Below, in pieces: positions 26,367 through 36,189 of a stretch of DNA of 42,556 bases (the first letter of the stretch is position 1; each line of letters begins with the position of its first letter). The stretch spans positions 1-42,556 of the forward strand of contig NZ_JAERTZ010000031.1 of assembly GCF_016746085.1 (NCBI RefSeq), in the 5' to 3' direction. The notes beneath the pieces were generated by a model. It ran no database searches and had not been told where the DNA came from. It was given only the letters and a program-made list of their open reading frames with translations. This DNA is from Zobellella iuensis. GTDB taxonomy: Bacteria; Pseudomonadota; Gammaproteobacteria; Enterobacterales; Aeromonadaceae. A program made the position numbers and the translations under genes.

Positions 26367-28745
26367 GTGCAGGACTATGTGATTTGGTACGAACAACTCG
26401 GCATGCACGATGTGGATCGGGTTGGCGGCAAGAATGCCTCCCTGGGCGAGATGATAAGCCAACTGGCCGGCGCCGGCGTGTCGGTACCCGGCGGCTTTGC
26501 CACCACCGCCTTCGCTTTTAACGAATTTCTGGAGCAGAGCGGGCTCAACGCCCGTATCCACGACCTGCTCGACCAGCTGGACGTGGACAATATCGCCGCC
26601 CTGGGCGAGGCGGGCCGCACCATCCGCCAGTGGGTGATCGACACCCCCTTCCAGCCGGCGCTGGAAAGCGCCATCGCCGGCGCCTACGCCGAGCTGGCCG
26701 GCCAGGCCGGGGATCAAGCCTCCTTCGCGGTGCGCTCCTCCGCCACCGCCGAGGACATGCCCGACGCCTCCTTCGCCGGCCAGCAGGAAACCTTCCTCAA
26801 CGTGCGCGGCCTGGGCGCGGTGATGGTGGCCATCAAGCATGTGTTCGCCTCCCTGTTCAACGACAGGGCCATTTCCTACCGGGTGCACCAGGGCTACGAC
26901 CACCGCGGCGTGGCGCTGTCCGCCGGCATCCAGCGCATGGTGCGCTCCGACATCGCCGCCTCCGGCGTGATGTTTACCCTGGACACCGAGTCCGGCTTCG
27001 ATCAGGTGGTGTTCGTCACTTCCGCCTGGGGCCTGGGCGAGATGGTGGTGCAGGGGGCGGTCAACCCGGACGAGTTCTATGTGCACAAGCCCACCCTCAA
27101 GGCCGGCCGGCCGGCGGTGGTGCGCAAGACCCTGGGGTCCAAGCTGCAGAAGATGATCTACGCCAACGCCGAGGAGCACGGCAAGCAGGTGGAAATCAAG
27201 GAAACCAGCAAGGAAGAGCGCCGCCAGTTCTCGCTGACCAACGACGAAGTGATGGAGCTGGCCAAGCAGGCCTTGATCATCGAAAAACACTATGATCGCC
27301 CCATGGACATCGAGTGGGCCAAGGACGGGGTCGACGGCAAGCTCTATATCGTCCAGGCCCGCCCGGAAACCGTGCGCAGCCGCCAGGACGCCAATGTGCT
27401 GGAGCGCTTCGCCCTCAATGAAACGGGTCAGGTGGTGGCCGAGGGCCGCGCCATCGGCCACAAGATCGGCGCCGGCGTGGCCAAGGTCATCGACAGCATC
27501 GAACAGATGGACCAGATCAAGGCCGGCGACGTGCTGGTGACCGACATGACCGACCCGGACTGGGAGCCGATCATGAAGCGGGCCGCCGCCATCGTCACCA
27601 ACCGGGGTGGCCGTACCTGCCACGCCGCCATCATCGCCCGCGAGCTGGGCATTCCCGCCGTGGTGGGCTGTGGTGACGCCACCAGCCGCATCCGGGACGG
27701 CCAGGCGGTCACCGTATCCTGCGCCGAGGGCGATACCGGCTTTATCTACGACGGTAAGCTCGAATTCAAGGTGGCCACCTCCGAGGTGGGCGCCATGCCG
27801 TTGTCGCCGGTGAAGGTGATGATGAACGTGGGCAACCCGGACCGGGCCTTCGACTTCGCCCAGCTGCCCAACGCCGGCGTGGGCCTGGCGCGGCTCGAGT
27901 TCATCATCAACCGCATGATAGGGGTGCACCCCAAGGCGCTGCTGGAATACGATCAGCAGAGCCCCGAACTCAGGCTCAAGATCGACGAGATGATCGCCGG
28001 TTACGACAGCCCGCGCGAGTTCTTCGTGGCCAAGCTGGCCGAAGGTATCTCGACCCTGGCCTGTGCGTTCTGGCCCGAGCGGGTCATAGTGCGGCTGTCC
28101 GACTTCAAGTCCAACGAATACGCCAACCTGCTGGGCGGGGATGCCTACGAGCCGGACGAGGAAAACCCCATGCTCGGCTTCCGTGGGGCTTCCCGCTACG
28201 TCTCCGAGGACTTCCGGGCCTGTTTCGCCATGGAGTGCGAGGCGGTGAAACGGGTGCGCAACGACATGGGCCTGACCAACGTCGAGATCATGATCCCCTT
28301 CGTGCGCACCCTGTCCGAAGCGGCCTCGGTCATCGACATCCTGGCCGAAAACGGCCTGAAGCGCGGCGAAGCCGGGCTCAAGGTGATCATGATGTGCGAA
28401 CTGCCCTCCAACGCCCTGCTGGCGGACAAGTTCCTGGCCTACTTCGACGGCTTCTCCATCGGCTCCAACGACATGACCCAGCTCACCCTGGGGCTGGATC
28501 GGGACTCGGGCCTGGTGGCCGGCTCCTTCGACGAGCGGGACGAGGCGGTGAAGGCGCTGCTGTCCATGGCCATCCAGGCGGCGCGCAAGGCCGGCAAGTA
28601 CGTGGGCATCTGCGGCCAGGGCCCCTCGGATCACGCCGACTTCGCCGCCTGGCTGGTGGAGCAGGGCATCGATTCCGTGTCCCTCAACCCGGATACGGTG
28701 ATCGATACCTGGCTGTACCTGGCCGAGCAGTTCGGCGAGAAATAA
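26367..28745 (+). CDS. ppsA: PpsA, phosphoenolpyruvate synthase
   Basis: Gluconeogenic enzyme converting pyruvate and ATP to PEP, AMP and Pi, 792 aa as in E. coli. The N-terminal ATP-grasp-like domain has [11 protein letters not shown] and [13 protein letters not shown]. The swivelling domain has the phospho-histidine H419 in [21 protein letters not shown], the region whose neighbouring Thr is the target of PpsR. The C-terminal PEP/pyruvate TIM barrel has [13 protein letters not shown] and CGQGPSD. The GTG start at 26367 ([15 protein letters not shown]) has GGAGA upstream and matches the family N-terminus; the upstream open frame lacks support. It is divergent from ppsR and followed by a strong terminator. 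Confidence 0.97.
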   Translation: MQDYVIWYEQLGMHDVDRVGGKNASLGEMISQLAGAGVSVPGGFATTAFAFNEFLEQSGLNARIHDLLDQLDVDNIAALGEAGRTIRQWVIDTPFQPALESAIAGAYAELAGQAGDQASFAVRSSATAEDMPDASFAGQQETFLNVRGLGAVMVAIKHVFASLFNDRAISYRVHQGYDHRGVALSAGIQRMVRSDIAASGVMFTLDTESGFDQVVFVTSAWGLGEMVVQGAVNPDEFYVHKPTLKAGRPAVVRKTLGSKLQKMIYANAEEHGKQVEIKETSKEERRQFSLTNDEVMELAKQALIIEKHYDRPMDIEWAKDGVDGKLYIVQARPETVRSRQDANVLERFALNETGQVVAEGRAIGHKIGAGVAKVIDSIEQMDQIKAGDVLVTDMTDPDWEPIMKRAAAIVTNRGGRTCHAAIIARELGIPAVVGCGDATSRIRDGQAVTVSCAEGDTGFIYDGKLEFKVATSEVGAMPLSPVKVMMNVGNPDRAFDFAQLPNAGVGLARLEFIINRMIGVHPKALLEYDQQSPELRLKIDEMIAGYDSPREFFVAKLAEGISTLACAFWPERVIVRLSDFKSNEYANLLGGDAYEPDEENPMLGFRGASRYVSEDFRACFAMECEAVKRVRNDMGLTNVEIMIPFVRTLSEAASVIDILAENGLKRGEAGLKVIMMCELPSNALLADKFLAYFDGFSIGSNDMTQLTLGLDRDSGLVAGSFDERDEAVKALLSMAIQAARKAGKYVGICGQGPSDHADFAAWLVEQGIDSVSLNPDTVIDTWLYLAEQFGEK

Positions 28746-28765
28746 GCCGATTCGGTTATCCTATA

Positions 28766-28795
28766 AAAGGGCGCTGCGGCGCCCTTTGCTTTTTC
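28766..28795 (+). terminator. Rho-independent terminator of ppsA
   Basis: A 9-bp stem AAAGGGCGC/GCGCCCTTT with loop TGCG is followed by GCTTTTTC, 20 bp after the ppsA stop. Confidence 0.9.
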
Positions 28796-28876
28796 TCCGC
28801 CCTGCAATTTCATTCAATACCGCCGGGCGGACGGCCGTTAGAGTGACAGGCATTCGTCACTTATCGCGAGGCCATT

Positions 28877-29485
28877 ATGCTCGGTACCCTTGTCTCCATG
28901 ATCCTGTTCGCCTTTGTCGGCGCCGTCTCCCCCGGCCCGGTCAACCTGATCGCCACCAGCGCCGGGGCGGGGGTGGGCTTCTGGCGCACCCTGCCTTATG
29001 TCTTGGGCGCCACCCTCGGCTATACCCTGGTGGTGCTGCTCGCCGGAATGGGGCTGGCGCAACTGCTGCAGGAGCAGCCGCTGCTGGCGGCCTTGCTGCG
29101 GTATCTGGGCGCGGCCTTCCTGTTGTACATGGCCCTGCGCATCGCCCTGGCACCGGTGGCCGAACTGCAGGCGAACCCGGGAGTGGCACCGTCCTGGTGG
29201 CAGGGGGCGCTGACCCAGTGGCTCAATCCCAAGGCCTGGCTGGTGGCCGCGTCGGGGGTAGGGCTGTTCGTGACCGCCCATGAGCCGGTTTCTCTTTACC
29301 TGATGCTGTTCTGCGCCCTGTCCTTCGCCATGTGCCTGCTGGGCGTGGGGCTCTGGGCCGGCTTCGGTACCCTGCTGGGGCACTGGCTGAACGGACCGCG
29401 CCAGCGGCGTTTTAATCGCTTGATGGGCCTGCTGCTGGCGGTTACCGTGGTAGGGCTGTTCTTACCCGTTGCGGGAGGGAGATGA
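28877..29485 (+). CDS. LysE/RhtB-family amino acid exporter
   Basis: A 202-aa inner-membrane protein with about six hydrophobic segments. The N-terminal AFVGAVSPGPVNLIATSAGAGVGF is the LysE/RhtB signature region (SPGP). LLRYLGAAFLLYMALR and FLNPKAW-like QWLNPKAWLVA match the family's middle. Substrate (an amino acid or similar small molecule) cannot be read from the sequence. AGG lies upstream of the ATG. It overlaps the start of an AraC-type regulator, so the pair is likely co-transcribed, and the regulator may control export. Confidence 0.85.
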   Translation: MLGTLVSMILFAFVGAVSPGPVNLIATSAGAGVGFWRTLPYVLGATLGYTLVVLLAGMGLAQLLQEQPLLAALLRYLGAAFLLYMALRIALAPVAELQANPGVAPSWWQGALTQWLNPKAWLVAASGVGLFVTAHEPVSLYLMLFCALSFAMCLLGVGLWAGFGTLLGHWLNGPRQRRFNRLMGLLLAVTVVGLFLPVAGGR

Positions 29486-30309
29486 TGGAAGAGCTGGATA
29501 TTCGCCGCAGCCCCTCGCTGCCGCAGGTGGAGCTGCGCCGGGCCCATGCTTCCCGTGCCTGTTACCATACCCACGCCCACGACGAGTTTTCCTTCGGCGT
29601 CATCGACGCGGGCGCGGCCCGCTACCGCAATGGCCGTCACGACTACCGGGTGGGGAGGGGCAGCCTGGTCACCATCAACCCCGGCGATGCCCATTCCTGC
29701 AATCCCGACGCTGGCCGCTGGTCCTACCGTATGCTGTTCGTGGACAGCCGCTGGCTGGGCGGGCTGCAGCGGGAACTGTTCGGTGGCGCTCAGGACTTTC
29801 GACCCTTTGCCGGTCCGCTGGACGACTCCGGACTGGGTTATCGGCCCTTCGATCGCCTGTTTGCCCTGCTCGCGCGGGGGCGGGAACCCCTGGCGGCGGA
29901 AACGGCGTTGCTCGACTTCCTGATGCCCCGTTTCGGGCCCCTGCCCGAGCCGGCGTTGGATATTCCCGCCCTGCGCCGGGTCGGGGAGTGCATCCGGGAT
30001 CAACTGGCCGAGCCGCTGACCCTGGGTGAACTGAGCGAACTGGCGGACTTGAGCCGTTACCAGCTGATCCGGGGTTTCAAGCAGTATTACGGGCTGTCCC
30101 CCCATGCCTACCAGCTGGACCGGCGCATCGACAAGGCCAAGGGCTTGCTGCGCCGGGGCCTGGCGCTCAGCCGGGTGGCCAGCGAACTCGGTTTTGCCGA
30201 TCAGGCCCATTTTCAGCGCCACTTCAAGCGCCGTCTGGCGCTGACCCCGGGCCAATACCAGGGATTTTTCCGCCATCCGGCGCCGGATGGCGACACGCCG
30301 CCCAGATAA
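29485..30309 (+). CDS. AraC-family transcriptional regulator
   Basis: A 274-aa regulator. An N-terminal cupin-like sensor domain (about 1-130: ACYHTHAHDEFSFGVIDAGAARYRNG, INPGDAHSCNP) is followed by a C-terminal pair of helix-turn-helix motifs (about 170-262, with LGELSELADLSRYQLIRGFK and RVASELGFADQAHFQRHFKR). ATG at 29482 overlaps the exporter stop in ATGA; the second ATG at 29485 is better placed after GGAGG and is used here. Effector unknown. The neighbouring exporter is the likeliest target. Confidence 0.88.
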   Translation: MEELDIRRSPSLPQVELRRAHASRACYHTHAHDEFSFGVIDAGAARYRNGRHDYRVGRGSLVTINPGDAHSCNPDAGRWSYRMLFVDSRWLGGLQRELFGGAQDFRPFAGPLDDSGLGYRPFDRLFALLARGREPLAAETALLDFLMPRFGPLPEPALDIPALRRVGECIRDQLAEPLTLGELSELADLSRYQLIRGFKQYYGLSPHAYQLDRRIDKAKGLLRRGLALSRVASELGFADQAHFQRHFKRRLALTPGQYQGFFRHPAPDGDTPPR

Positions 30310-30395
30310 TGATGGACAAGGCGGGGCCGGCCGTTAAAATGGCCTCCGCATTACCCCCCCGGTCGCAGCCTACCCGGACAAAACAAGGACACAAT

Positions 30396-31103
30396 ATGAA
30401 CGCCTTACTGATCTGCTCCGGCGGATTCGACTCCGTGACCCTGGCCCACCGGCTGGCGGCGGAGCAATCCCTCGGCGCCCTGCTGACCTTCGACTACGGT
30501 CAGCGCCACAAGAAAGAAATCGATGCCGCCCGCCGCTGTGCCGAGCGGCTCGCGGTGCCGCACCTGGTGATGGACATCGGCCATATCGGCCGCCAGCTGT
30601 CGGGCTCGGCCCTGACCGACGACATCGAGGTACCCCACGGCCACTACAGCGAAGAGAACATGAAGGTGACGGTGGTGCCCAACCGCAACGCCATCATGCT
30701 CACCATCGCCTTCGGCGTGGCCGCCGCCCGCGGCCTCGACACCGTGGCCCTGGCGGTGCACGGCGGCGATCACTTCATCTATCCCGACTGCCGGCCCGAC
30801 TTTATCCGCCTGTTCGGCGAGATGCAGGCCCGTGCCCTGGAAGGGGTGGCCGAGGTGGCCCTGCTGGCGCCCTATGTCGATGCCGACAAGACCGAGATCG
30901 CCCGGGACGCGGCGCGCTTCAATGTGCCGGTGGCCGATACCTGGTCCTGCTACGAAGGCGGCGACATCCACTGCGGCCGCTGCGGCACCTGTGTGGAGCG
31001 CATCGAGGCCATGGCCCTGGCCGGGGTGGCCGATCCCACGCCCTATAAAGACGAGCAGTACTGGCGGGAAGCGGTGGCGAGGGTGAAAGCATGTACACCA
31101 TAA
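30396..31103 (+). CDS. queC: QueC, 7-cyano-7-deazaguanine synthase
   Basis: ATP-dependent enzyme that turns 7-carboxy-7-deazaguanine and ammonia into preQ0, the queuosine precursor. The 235-aa protein begins MNALLICSGGFDSVTLAHRL, with the ATP-pyrophosphatase loop SGGFDS. The C-terminal zinc site is CYEGGDIHCGRCGTCVER, holding four cysteines. The frame opens upstream at 30309, but AAGGA eight bases before the ATG at 30396 and the family start support this choice. It overlaps queD by 13 bp, so the que genes are an operon. Confidence 0.97.
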   Translation: MNALLICSGGFDSVTLAHRLAAEQSLGALLTFDYGQRHKKEIDAARRCAERLAVPHLVMDIGHIGRQLSGSALTDDIEVPHGHYSEENMKVTVVPNRNAIMLTIAFGVAAARGLDTVALAVHGGDHFIYPDCRPDFIRLFGEMQARALEGVAEVALLAPYVDADKTEIARDAARFNVPVADTWSCYEGGDIHCGRCGTCVERIEAMALAGVADPTPYKDEQYWREAVARVKACTP

Positions 31104-31447
31104 AGAAAGAGTTTCATTTTTCCGCTTCCCACCAGCTGAAGCAGATGCCGGATCATCATCCCTGTTCCCGGCTGCACGGCCACAACTACGTGGTGGTGAT
31201 CGAGCTGAAAAGCGAACAGCTCGACCAGTACGGCTTTGTGCGCGACTACCTGGAGCTGGCGGACTTCAAACGCTTTATCGATCACGAGCTGGATCACCGC
31301 CACCTCAACGAGGTGCTGGGCGACGAGTGCACCACCGCCGAGCGGCTGGCCAGGTACCTGTTCGACTGGGCCCATGCCCGCTGGCCCGAGGTGAGTGCGG
31401 TGGCGGTATCGGAGACGCCCAAGACCTGGGCCGAGTACCGGCCATGA
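31091..31447 (+). CDS. queD: QueD, 6-carboxytetrahydropterin synthase
   Basis: A small pterin-family enzyme of 118 aa that converts dihydroneopterin triphosphate to 6-carboxy-5,6,7,8-tetrahydropterin. Zinc-ligand histidines are in FSASHQL and LHGHNY. The conserved DHRHLNEVL and ETPKTWAEY segments are present. It starts inside the end of queC and its stop overlaps the queE start (ATGA), indicating coupled translation. The folE gene at 34425 would supply its substrate from GTP. Confidence 0.96.
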   Translation: MYTIKKEFHFSASHQLKQMPDHHPCSRLHGHNYVVVIELKSEQLDQYGFVRDYLELADFKRFIDHELDHRHLNEVLGDECTTAERLARYLFDWAHARWPEVSAVAVSETPKTWAEYRP

Positions 31448-32163
31448 GCATCGCCATCAGTGAAATCTTCGGTCCCACCATCCAGGGGGAAGGGGCGCTG
31501 ATCGGCGTGCCCACCGTGTTCGTGCGCACCGGCGGCTGCGACTTTCGCTGCCGCTGGTGCGACACCCTCTATGCGGTGGAGCCGCGCTTCAAGGCCGACT
31601 GGCAGCCCATGGCGGCCTCGGCCATACTGGCCGAGGTGAACCGGCTGAGTGGCGGCGCGCCCATACTGGTGACGCTCTCCGGCGGCAACCCGGCGCTGCA
31701 GCCGCTCGATGAACTGCTGCGGCTCGGCCACGGGCAGGGCCATACCTTTGCCATGGAAACCCAGGGCAGCAAGGCGCAACCCTGGTTTAAGATGCTCGAT
31801 CACCTGACCCTGAGCCCCAAGCCGCCGTCCTCGGGCATGGCGTTCAACCGGGAGCGGTTCGAGGCGAGCCTCGCCGCCGCCGGGGCCGGTACCCAGGTCA
31901 GCCTCAAGCTGGTGATCGCCGACGAGGCGGACTACCGCTGGGCGCGGGCCCTGGCGGACGACTATCCGCAACTGCCGCTTTACCTGCAGCCCTGCAACCC
32001 GGCGCCGGCCACCCCGGAGCAGCCGGAGCGGGAAACCGATACCCAGGAACTCAATGCCAGGCTGCGCTGGCTGGTCGACAGGGTCACCGGCGATCGCTGG
32101 TACCGGGCCCGGGTGCTGCCGCAACTGCATGTGCTGATCTGGAATAACGAGCGGGGGGTCTAG
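31444..32163 (+). CDS. queE: QueE, 7-carboxy-7-deazaguanine synthase
   Basis: Radical SAM enzyme of 239 aa that rearranges carboxytetrahydropterin to 7-carboxy-7-deazaguanine. It starts MSIAISEIFGPTIQGEGALIG, as in the family, and the 4Fe-4S motif CDFRCRWC has CX3CX2C spacing, the standard radical SAM spacing. LSGGNPALQPL and LSPKPPSSG are further family segments. The ATG overlaps the queD stop. The gene is convergent with moeB, with a palindromic repeat element in the 81-bp gap. The downstream step QueF is not in the window. Confidence 0.96.
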   Translation: MSIAISEIFGPTIQGEGALIGVPTVFVRTGGCDFRCRWCDTLYAVEPRFKADWQPMAASAILAEVNRLSGGAPILVTLSGGNPALQPLDELLRLGHGQGHTFAMETQGSKAQPWFKMLDHLTLSPKPPSSGMAFNRERFEASLAAAGAGTQVSLKLVIADEADYRWARALADDYPQLPLYLQPCNPAPATPEQPERETDTQELNARLRWLVDRVTGDRWYRARVLPQLHVLIWNNERGV

Positions 32164-32169
32164 CCGGCG

Positions 32170-32254
32170 GCCAGCCTATGGGCGGGTCGACTTCAGTCGA
32201 CCGAATGTGGCCCATTGAAATGGGCCCTACGCCCTACGATAGCCCTAGGCTGGC
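32170..32254. repeat. Single palindromic repeat element between queE and moeB
   Basis: Outer inverted arms GCCAGCCTA (32170-32178) and TAGGCTGGC (32246-32254) enclose two perfect palindromes: GGTCGACT-TC-AGTCGACC (32185-32202) and GGCCCATT-GA-AATGGGCC (32209-32226), followed by CCTAC. The two-palindrome layout, 8-base arms and 2-base centres match the array at 91-538, although the arm sequences differ. It extends over the moeB stop codon and may act as a two-way terminator. Confidence 0.7.
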
Positions 32255-33018
32255 GTGCCACTGCCCCCGGGGCGGGAGCACACCGGGCAGTCTGCGGCCT
32301 TGGGCAGGGTCAACTCCCGGGTGCTGAGGGTCATGCCGTCCACCAGCAGCAGCTTGCCGCGCGGTGAGCGGCCCATATGGGCCAGCAGCTTGACCGCCTC
32401 CAGCGCCTGCAGGGCGCCCATCACCCCCACCATGGGGGCCAGTACCCCGGCCTCCACGCAGCTCAGCACGCCGCCGCCCATCAACCGGGACAGGCAGGCG
32501 TAGCAGGGCTCGTCCTCGCCGTAGGTGAACACCGACAGCTGGCCTTCCATGCGGATCACCGCCGCCGATATCAGCGGCACCCCGGCTTCGCAGCAAAGGC
32601 GGTTGACCAGCTGGCGGCTGTCCAGGTTGTCGGTGCCATCCAGCACCAGCTGATGCTGTGGCAGCAGACTACGCAGCAGGGCCTCGTCGGCCCGGGCGGC
32701 ATGGGTGGCCACCTCCAGCCAGGGATTGGCGGCGCGCAGGCTGTCGGCGGCCGAATCCACCTTGGGCCGGCCCAGATCCGCATCCTGGTGCAGCACCTGG
32801 CGCTGCAGGTTGGACAGCTCCACCACATCGTGGTCCACCAGGGTGAGCCGGCCGACGCCGGCCACCGCCAGGTACTGGGCGGCGGCACAACCCAGGCCGC
32901 CGGCGCCGATCACCAGCACGGCGGCATTCTTCAGGGCCTCCTGGCCCTCGATATCGAACTGGCGCAGCACTATCTGGCGGTTATAGCGCAGCCATTCCTG
33001 GTCGCTGAGCTCCTTCAT
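32245..33018 (-). CDS. moeB: MoeB, molybdopterin-synthase adenylyltransferase
   Basis: An E1-like enzyme of 257 aa that adenylates the C-terminus of MoaD so that sulfur can be loaded for molybdopterin synthesis. GAGGLGCAAAQYLA is the nucleotide-binding loop (about 36-49). DNLDSRQLVN carries the conserved Asp-Asn region. Two CxxC pairs, CYAC and CPVC, form the zinc site. The ATG at 33018 overlaps the moeA stop (TGATG); a GTG one codon earlier is possible. ThiF or HesA relatives are alternatives, but the moeA neighbour settles it. Confidence 0.95.
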   Translation of the reverse strand: MKELSDQEWLRYNRQIVLRQFDIEGQEALKNAAVLVIGAGGLGCAAAQYLAVAGVGRLTLVDHDVVELSNLQRQVLHQDADLGRPKVDSAADSLRAANPWLEVATHAARADEALLRSLLPQHQLVLDGTDNLDSRQLVNRLCCEAGVPLISAAVIRMEGQLSVFTYGEDEPCYACLSRLMGGGVLSCVEAGVLAPMVGVMGALQALEAVKLLAHMGRSPRGKLLLVDGMTLSTRELTLPKAADCPVCSRPGGSGTPA

Positions 33019-34259
33019 CACCAGTACAGCCCGTCGATGAGCTCCAGGGTCACGCTGTCCCCCTCGGCCACGTTGCCCCTGTCCTGCTCCAGGTGCAGCA
33101 GGCAGTTGGCCTCGGCCATGGCGCTGTATACCGCCGAACTCTGGGAGCCGGCGGCCACCACCCCCAGGCTGCCGTCCGGCTGGGTGCTGACGATGCCGCG
33201 CTGGAAGTCCATGCGGCCGGGGCTTTTCCTGAACGGCATCAGCGCGCGGGCCTGCAGCAGCGGGGTGGGTTCAAGGGCTTCGCCGGCCAGGCGGGCGAGG
33301 GCCGGGCGCACCAGCAGGTGGAAAGTGACGGCGGCGGACACCGGGTTGCCGGGCAGGCCGAAGAAGGCGCAATCGCCGATATGGCCGAAGGCGAAGGGCT
33401 TGCCCGGCTTGATGGCCAGCTTCCAGAAGCCGATCCGGCCCACCTCTTCCAGCACCTGTTTGGTGTAGTCCGCATCGCCCACCGAGACGCCGCCGGAGGT
33501 GATCAGCGCATCGGCCTCCCGGGCGGCCTTGAGGAAATGAGTACGGATAAGCTCGGGATCGTCGGTCAGGATGCCGTAGTCGATGACCCTGATGCCCAGC
33601 CGCTCCAGCATGGCGCGCACCCCGATACGGTTGGAATCGTAGATATCGCCGGGAGCGAGCAGCTCGCCCGGGTTTTTCAGCTCGTCGCCGGTGGACAGCA
33701 GGGCCACGGTCAGCGGGCGGAATACGCACAGTTGCTCCAGCCCCAGGGACGCCAGCACCGACAGCACCCGGGCATTGACGCGGGTGCCGGCCTCGAACAC
33801 CGTCTCGCCCTGGGCCAGATCCTCGGCGGGGAAACGGACATGCTGGCCCGTTTTTACCGGCCCTTCAGGGGTGATCACATTGTGCTCTGAGCGGCAGTTC
33901 TCCTGCATCACCACGCTGTCGGCACCGAGCGGCAGGGCGGCGCCGGTCATGATGCGTACGCATTCACCGGGGCCGACCCGGCCGCTGAACGGATGGCCGG
34001 CCAGGCTGGTGCCGATCAGTTGCAGGCCCACGCCTGCCGTTATGTCCTCGGCGCGCAGGGCATAGCCGTCCATCGCCGAATTGGCGAAGGAGGGCACGTC
34101 TATGGGAGAGCTGATGGCGTCGGCCAGTATGCTGTTGAGGGCCTGCTCGAGGGGGATGAGTTCGGTGGTGCGGATCGCTTCCAAGCGGTTCAGCATATCG
34201 GTCTTGGCATCAATAAAGGGACGCAGTCCGGGTTGGCTGCAGCAGTCGTGAATGGCCAT
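33018..34259 (-). CDS. moeA: MoeA, molybdopterin molybdenumtransferase
   Basis: Inserts molybdate into adenylated molybdopterin to form molybdenum cofactor; 413 aa (E. coli MoeA 411). Family segments are FANSAMDGYALR near the N-terminus, RIMTGAALPLGADSVV, LLSTGDEL, ITSGGVSVGDADYTK and FGLPGNPVSAAVTF. A GTG three codons upstream is open, but AGGTGA before the ATG at 34259 supports MAIHDCCSQPG as the start. It is followed by moeB with overlapping codons, and divergent from folE 165 bp away. Confidence 0.96.
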   Translation of the reverse strand: MAIHDCCSQPGLRPFIDAKTDMLNRLEAIRTTELIPLEQALNSILADAISSPIDVPSFANSAMDGYALRAEDITAGVGLQLIGTSLAGHPFSGRVGPGECVRIMTGAALPLGADSVVMQENCRSEHNVITPEGPVKTGQHVRFPAEDLAQGETVFEAGTRVNARVLSVLASLGLEQLCVFRPLTVALLSTGDELKNPGELLAPGDIYDSNRIGVRAMLERLGIRVIDYGILTDDPELIRTHFLKAAREADALITSGGVSVGDADYTKQVLEEVGRIGFWKLAIKPGKPFAFGHIGDCAFFGLPGNPVSAAVTFHLLVRPALARLAGEALEPTPLLQARALMPFRKSPGRMDFQRGIVSTQPDGSLGVVAAGSQSSAVYSAMAEANCLLHLEQDRGNVAEGDSVTLELIDGLYW

Positions 34260-34424
34260 GTGGATCACCTGGTTATAGAAGGCTCGGGGTTATCATTTCA
34301 GATTAAGACATCTTTTATCATATTTCTTGGGCATTCCGCGATGCGAAAACGCCATTCACAGCGGCCGTCAAATGGACTACCATTCCTGCTGTTTTGATTC
34401 TTCAATTCTCCAACGGAGACTGCC

Positions 34425-35081
34425 ATGACCGCTTTGAGTGATGCCGCTATCCGGGTTCGTTCCGCCCTGGAGGCCCGGGGGCTGGAAACCCCCATGCGGG
34501 CTAACAACCTGACCCTGGACGAAAAACAAGCCCGCATCACCGGGCTGATGACCGAAATGATGGACGTGCTGGGGCTTGACCTGGAAGACGACAGCCTGGC
34601 CGAAACCCCGGATCGTATTGCCAAGATGTATGTCCGGGAGATTTTTTCCGGGCTAGATTATGCGCATTTCCCGAAAATTACCTTGATCGACAACAAGATG
34701 AAGGTAGATGAAATGGTGCAGGTACGGGACATCACCCTGACCAGCACCTGTGAACATCACTTCGTGACCATAGACGGCACCGCCACCGTGGCTTACATTC
34801 CCCGCGGCAAGGTGATCGGCCTGTCCAAAATTAACCGTATAGTGCAGTTTTTCGCCCGCCGGCCCCAGGTACAGGAGCGGCTGAACCAGCAGGTGCTGGT
34901 GGCACTGCAGACACTGCTGGAGTCGGATGATGTGGCGGTCAGCATCACCGCCACCCATTACTGCGTCAAGGCGCGCGGGGTGATGGATGCCACCAGCACC
35001 ACCACCACCACCTCCCTGGGCGGCATCTTCAAGAGCCGACCCGATACCCGCCAGGAGTTTCTGAGCGGCGTGGTGCGCTGA
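34425..35081 (+). CDS. folE: FolE, GTP cyclohydrolase I
   Basis: Converts GTP to 7,8-dihydroneopterin triphosphate, the entry to tetrahydrofolate and, through QueD, to queuosine. The 218-aa protein closely matches E. coli FolE (222 aa): [25 protein letters not shown] with Cys and His zinc ligands, [22 protein letters not shown], and [14 protein letters not shown] with the second Cys. GGAG lies upstream of the ATG. It is convergent with the LysR gene, 15 bp apart. The que operon 2.3 kb away needs its product. Confidence 0.97.
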   Translation: MTALSDAAIRVRSALEARGLETPMRANNLTLDEKQARITGLMTEMMDVLGLDLEDDSLAETPDRIAKMYVREIFSGLDYAHFPKITLIDNKMKVDEMVQVRDITLTSTCEHHFVTIDGTATVAYIPRGKVIGLSKINRIVQFFARRPQVQERLNQQVLVALQTLLESDDVAVSITATHYCVKARGVMDATSTTTTTSLGGIFKSRPDTRQEFLSGVVR

Positions 35082-35096
35082 ACGCCGGCGGCGCCG

Positions 35097-35975
35097 CTAG
35101 TGTTTGAAACAGTCTTCCATATAGTCCACGAAGCATTTGACCCGGCTGGGCAGGAAGTGCCGGTGCGGATACACCAGGTTAAGGCTGAGCACCGGCAACT
35201 GGAAGTCCTCCAGCACGGGCTGCAATTCCCCCCTGGCCAGATAATCCTCCACGATAAACAGGGGTTGCATGATGATCCCCATTCCCTGGCTGGCGGCCAG
35301 CGCCAGGGCACGCCCGGTGTTGGCCCGCATGATTCCCTTGGGTCTGATGTGATAATGGTGGCCATGGTGATGGTATAGCCACTGGGGTTCGCTCAGGGTA
35401 TAGAGCAGGCAGTTATGTTCATTGAGCTGCTCCGGGTGGGTGGGGGTACCGTGTCGGGCCAGGTAGTCGGGGGCGGCACAGGTGAGCAGCGATACCTGCG
35501 CCAGTGGCCGGGCGATCAATGAGGAGTCGGCCAGGGTACCGATGCGCAGCGCCAGATCGAAGTTTTCCTCCACCAGGGCCACCAGCCGATCGCTGTATTC
35601 CAGATCGAGCTGTATATCGGGATAGCGTCGATTGAATTCCGCCAGCAGCGGCGCCACCTTGAGGTTGCCGAAATCCATGGGTACCGAGAGGCGGATGCGA
35701 CCGCTGGGCTGGTGGCTGTGCGCCGATATCAAGGCATTGGCCTGTTCCAGCTCCGCCAGGATGGCGTGGCAACGCTCATAATAAAGATGCCCGGCTTCGG
35801 TGACGCTGACCCGGCGGGTGGTGCGCATCAGTAGCCGGGCGTTGAGATGCTGCTCCAGCAAGCTGACCTGTTTGGATACCATGGCTACCGACAACTCCAG
35901 TTGTTGGGCGGCCTTGGTAAAGCTGTGCAGCTCGACCACCTTGCAAAACACCCGGATAGCGGATAGCTGATCCAT
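35097..35975 (-). CDS. LysR-family transcriptional regulator
   Basis: A 292-aa regulator with an N-terminal winged helix-turn-helix (1-60: AIRVFCKVVELHSFTKAAQQLELSVAMVSKQVSLLEQHLNARLL) and a periplasmic-binding-like effector domain from about residue 90 (GRIRLSVPMDFG). It belongs to the large group with RTTRRVSVTEAG. GGAG six bases before the ATG at 35975 fixes the start; a GTG just upstream is less likely. Target and effector are unknown. LysR proteins often control the divergent neighbour, here the 620-bp non-coding stretch, its RNA candidate and yceI. Confidence 0.9.
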   Translation of the reverse strand: MDQLSAIRVFCKVVELHSFTKAAQQLELSVAMVSKQVSLLEQHLNARLLMRTTRRVSVTEAGHLYYERCHAILAELEQANALISAHSHQPSGRIRLSVPMDFGNLKVAPLLAEFNRRYPDIQLDLEYSDRLVALVEENFDLALRIGTLADSSLIARPLAQVSLLTCAAPDYLARHGTPTHPEQLNEHNCLLYTLSEPQWLYHHHGHHYHIRPKGIMRANTGRALALAASQGMGIIMQPLFIVEDYLARGELQPVLEDFQLPVLSLNLVYPHRHFLPSRVKCFVDYMEDCFKH

Positions 35976-36189
35976 CACGATCTCCTCTGTTGCCTGTTCT
36001 GGACGCCCTGGCTCGCCGGTGTGCAGGATTTTTTCCTGTTTTCAGCATGGATGTCGTTGCGTGGTCCGACTCATCGCCGTTGATCCATGGTTGTTACCCT
36101 GGTAGGGACAACACCAGTAGTAATATTAAAATCTGCCATGCAAAAATGTTAATAATTCATTTAATTCATACTTATGCAACCTATAGAGT

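Noticed and set aside
26271-28634. Very long open frame antisense to ppsA
   Set aside because: It lies entirely opposite a well-identified PpsA, has low-complexity Gly/His/Val-rich composition typical of GC-rich antisense frames, and has no family motif.
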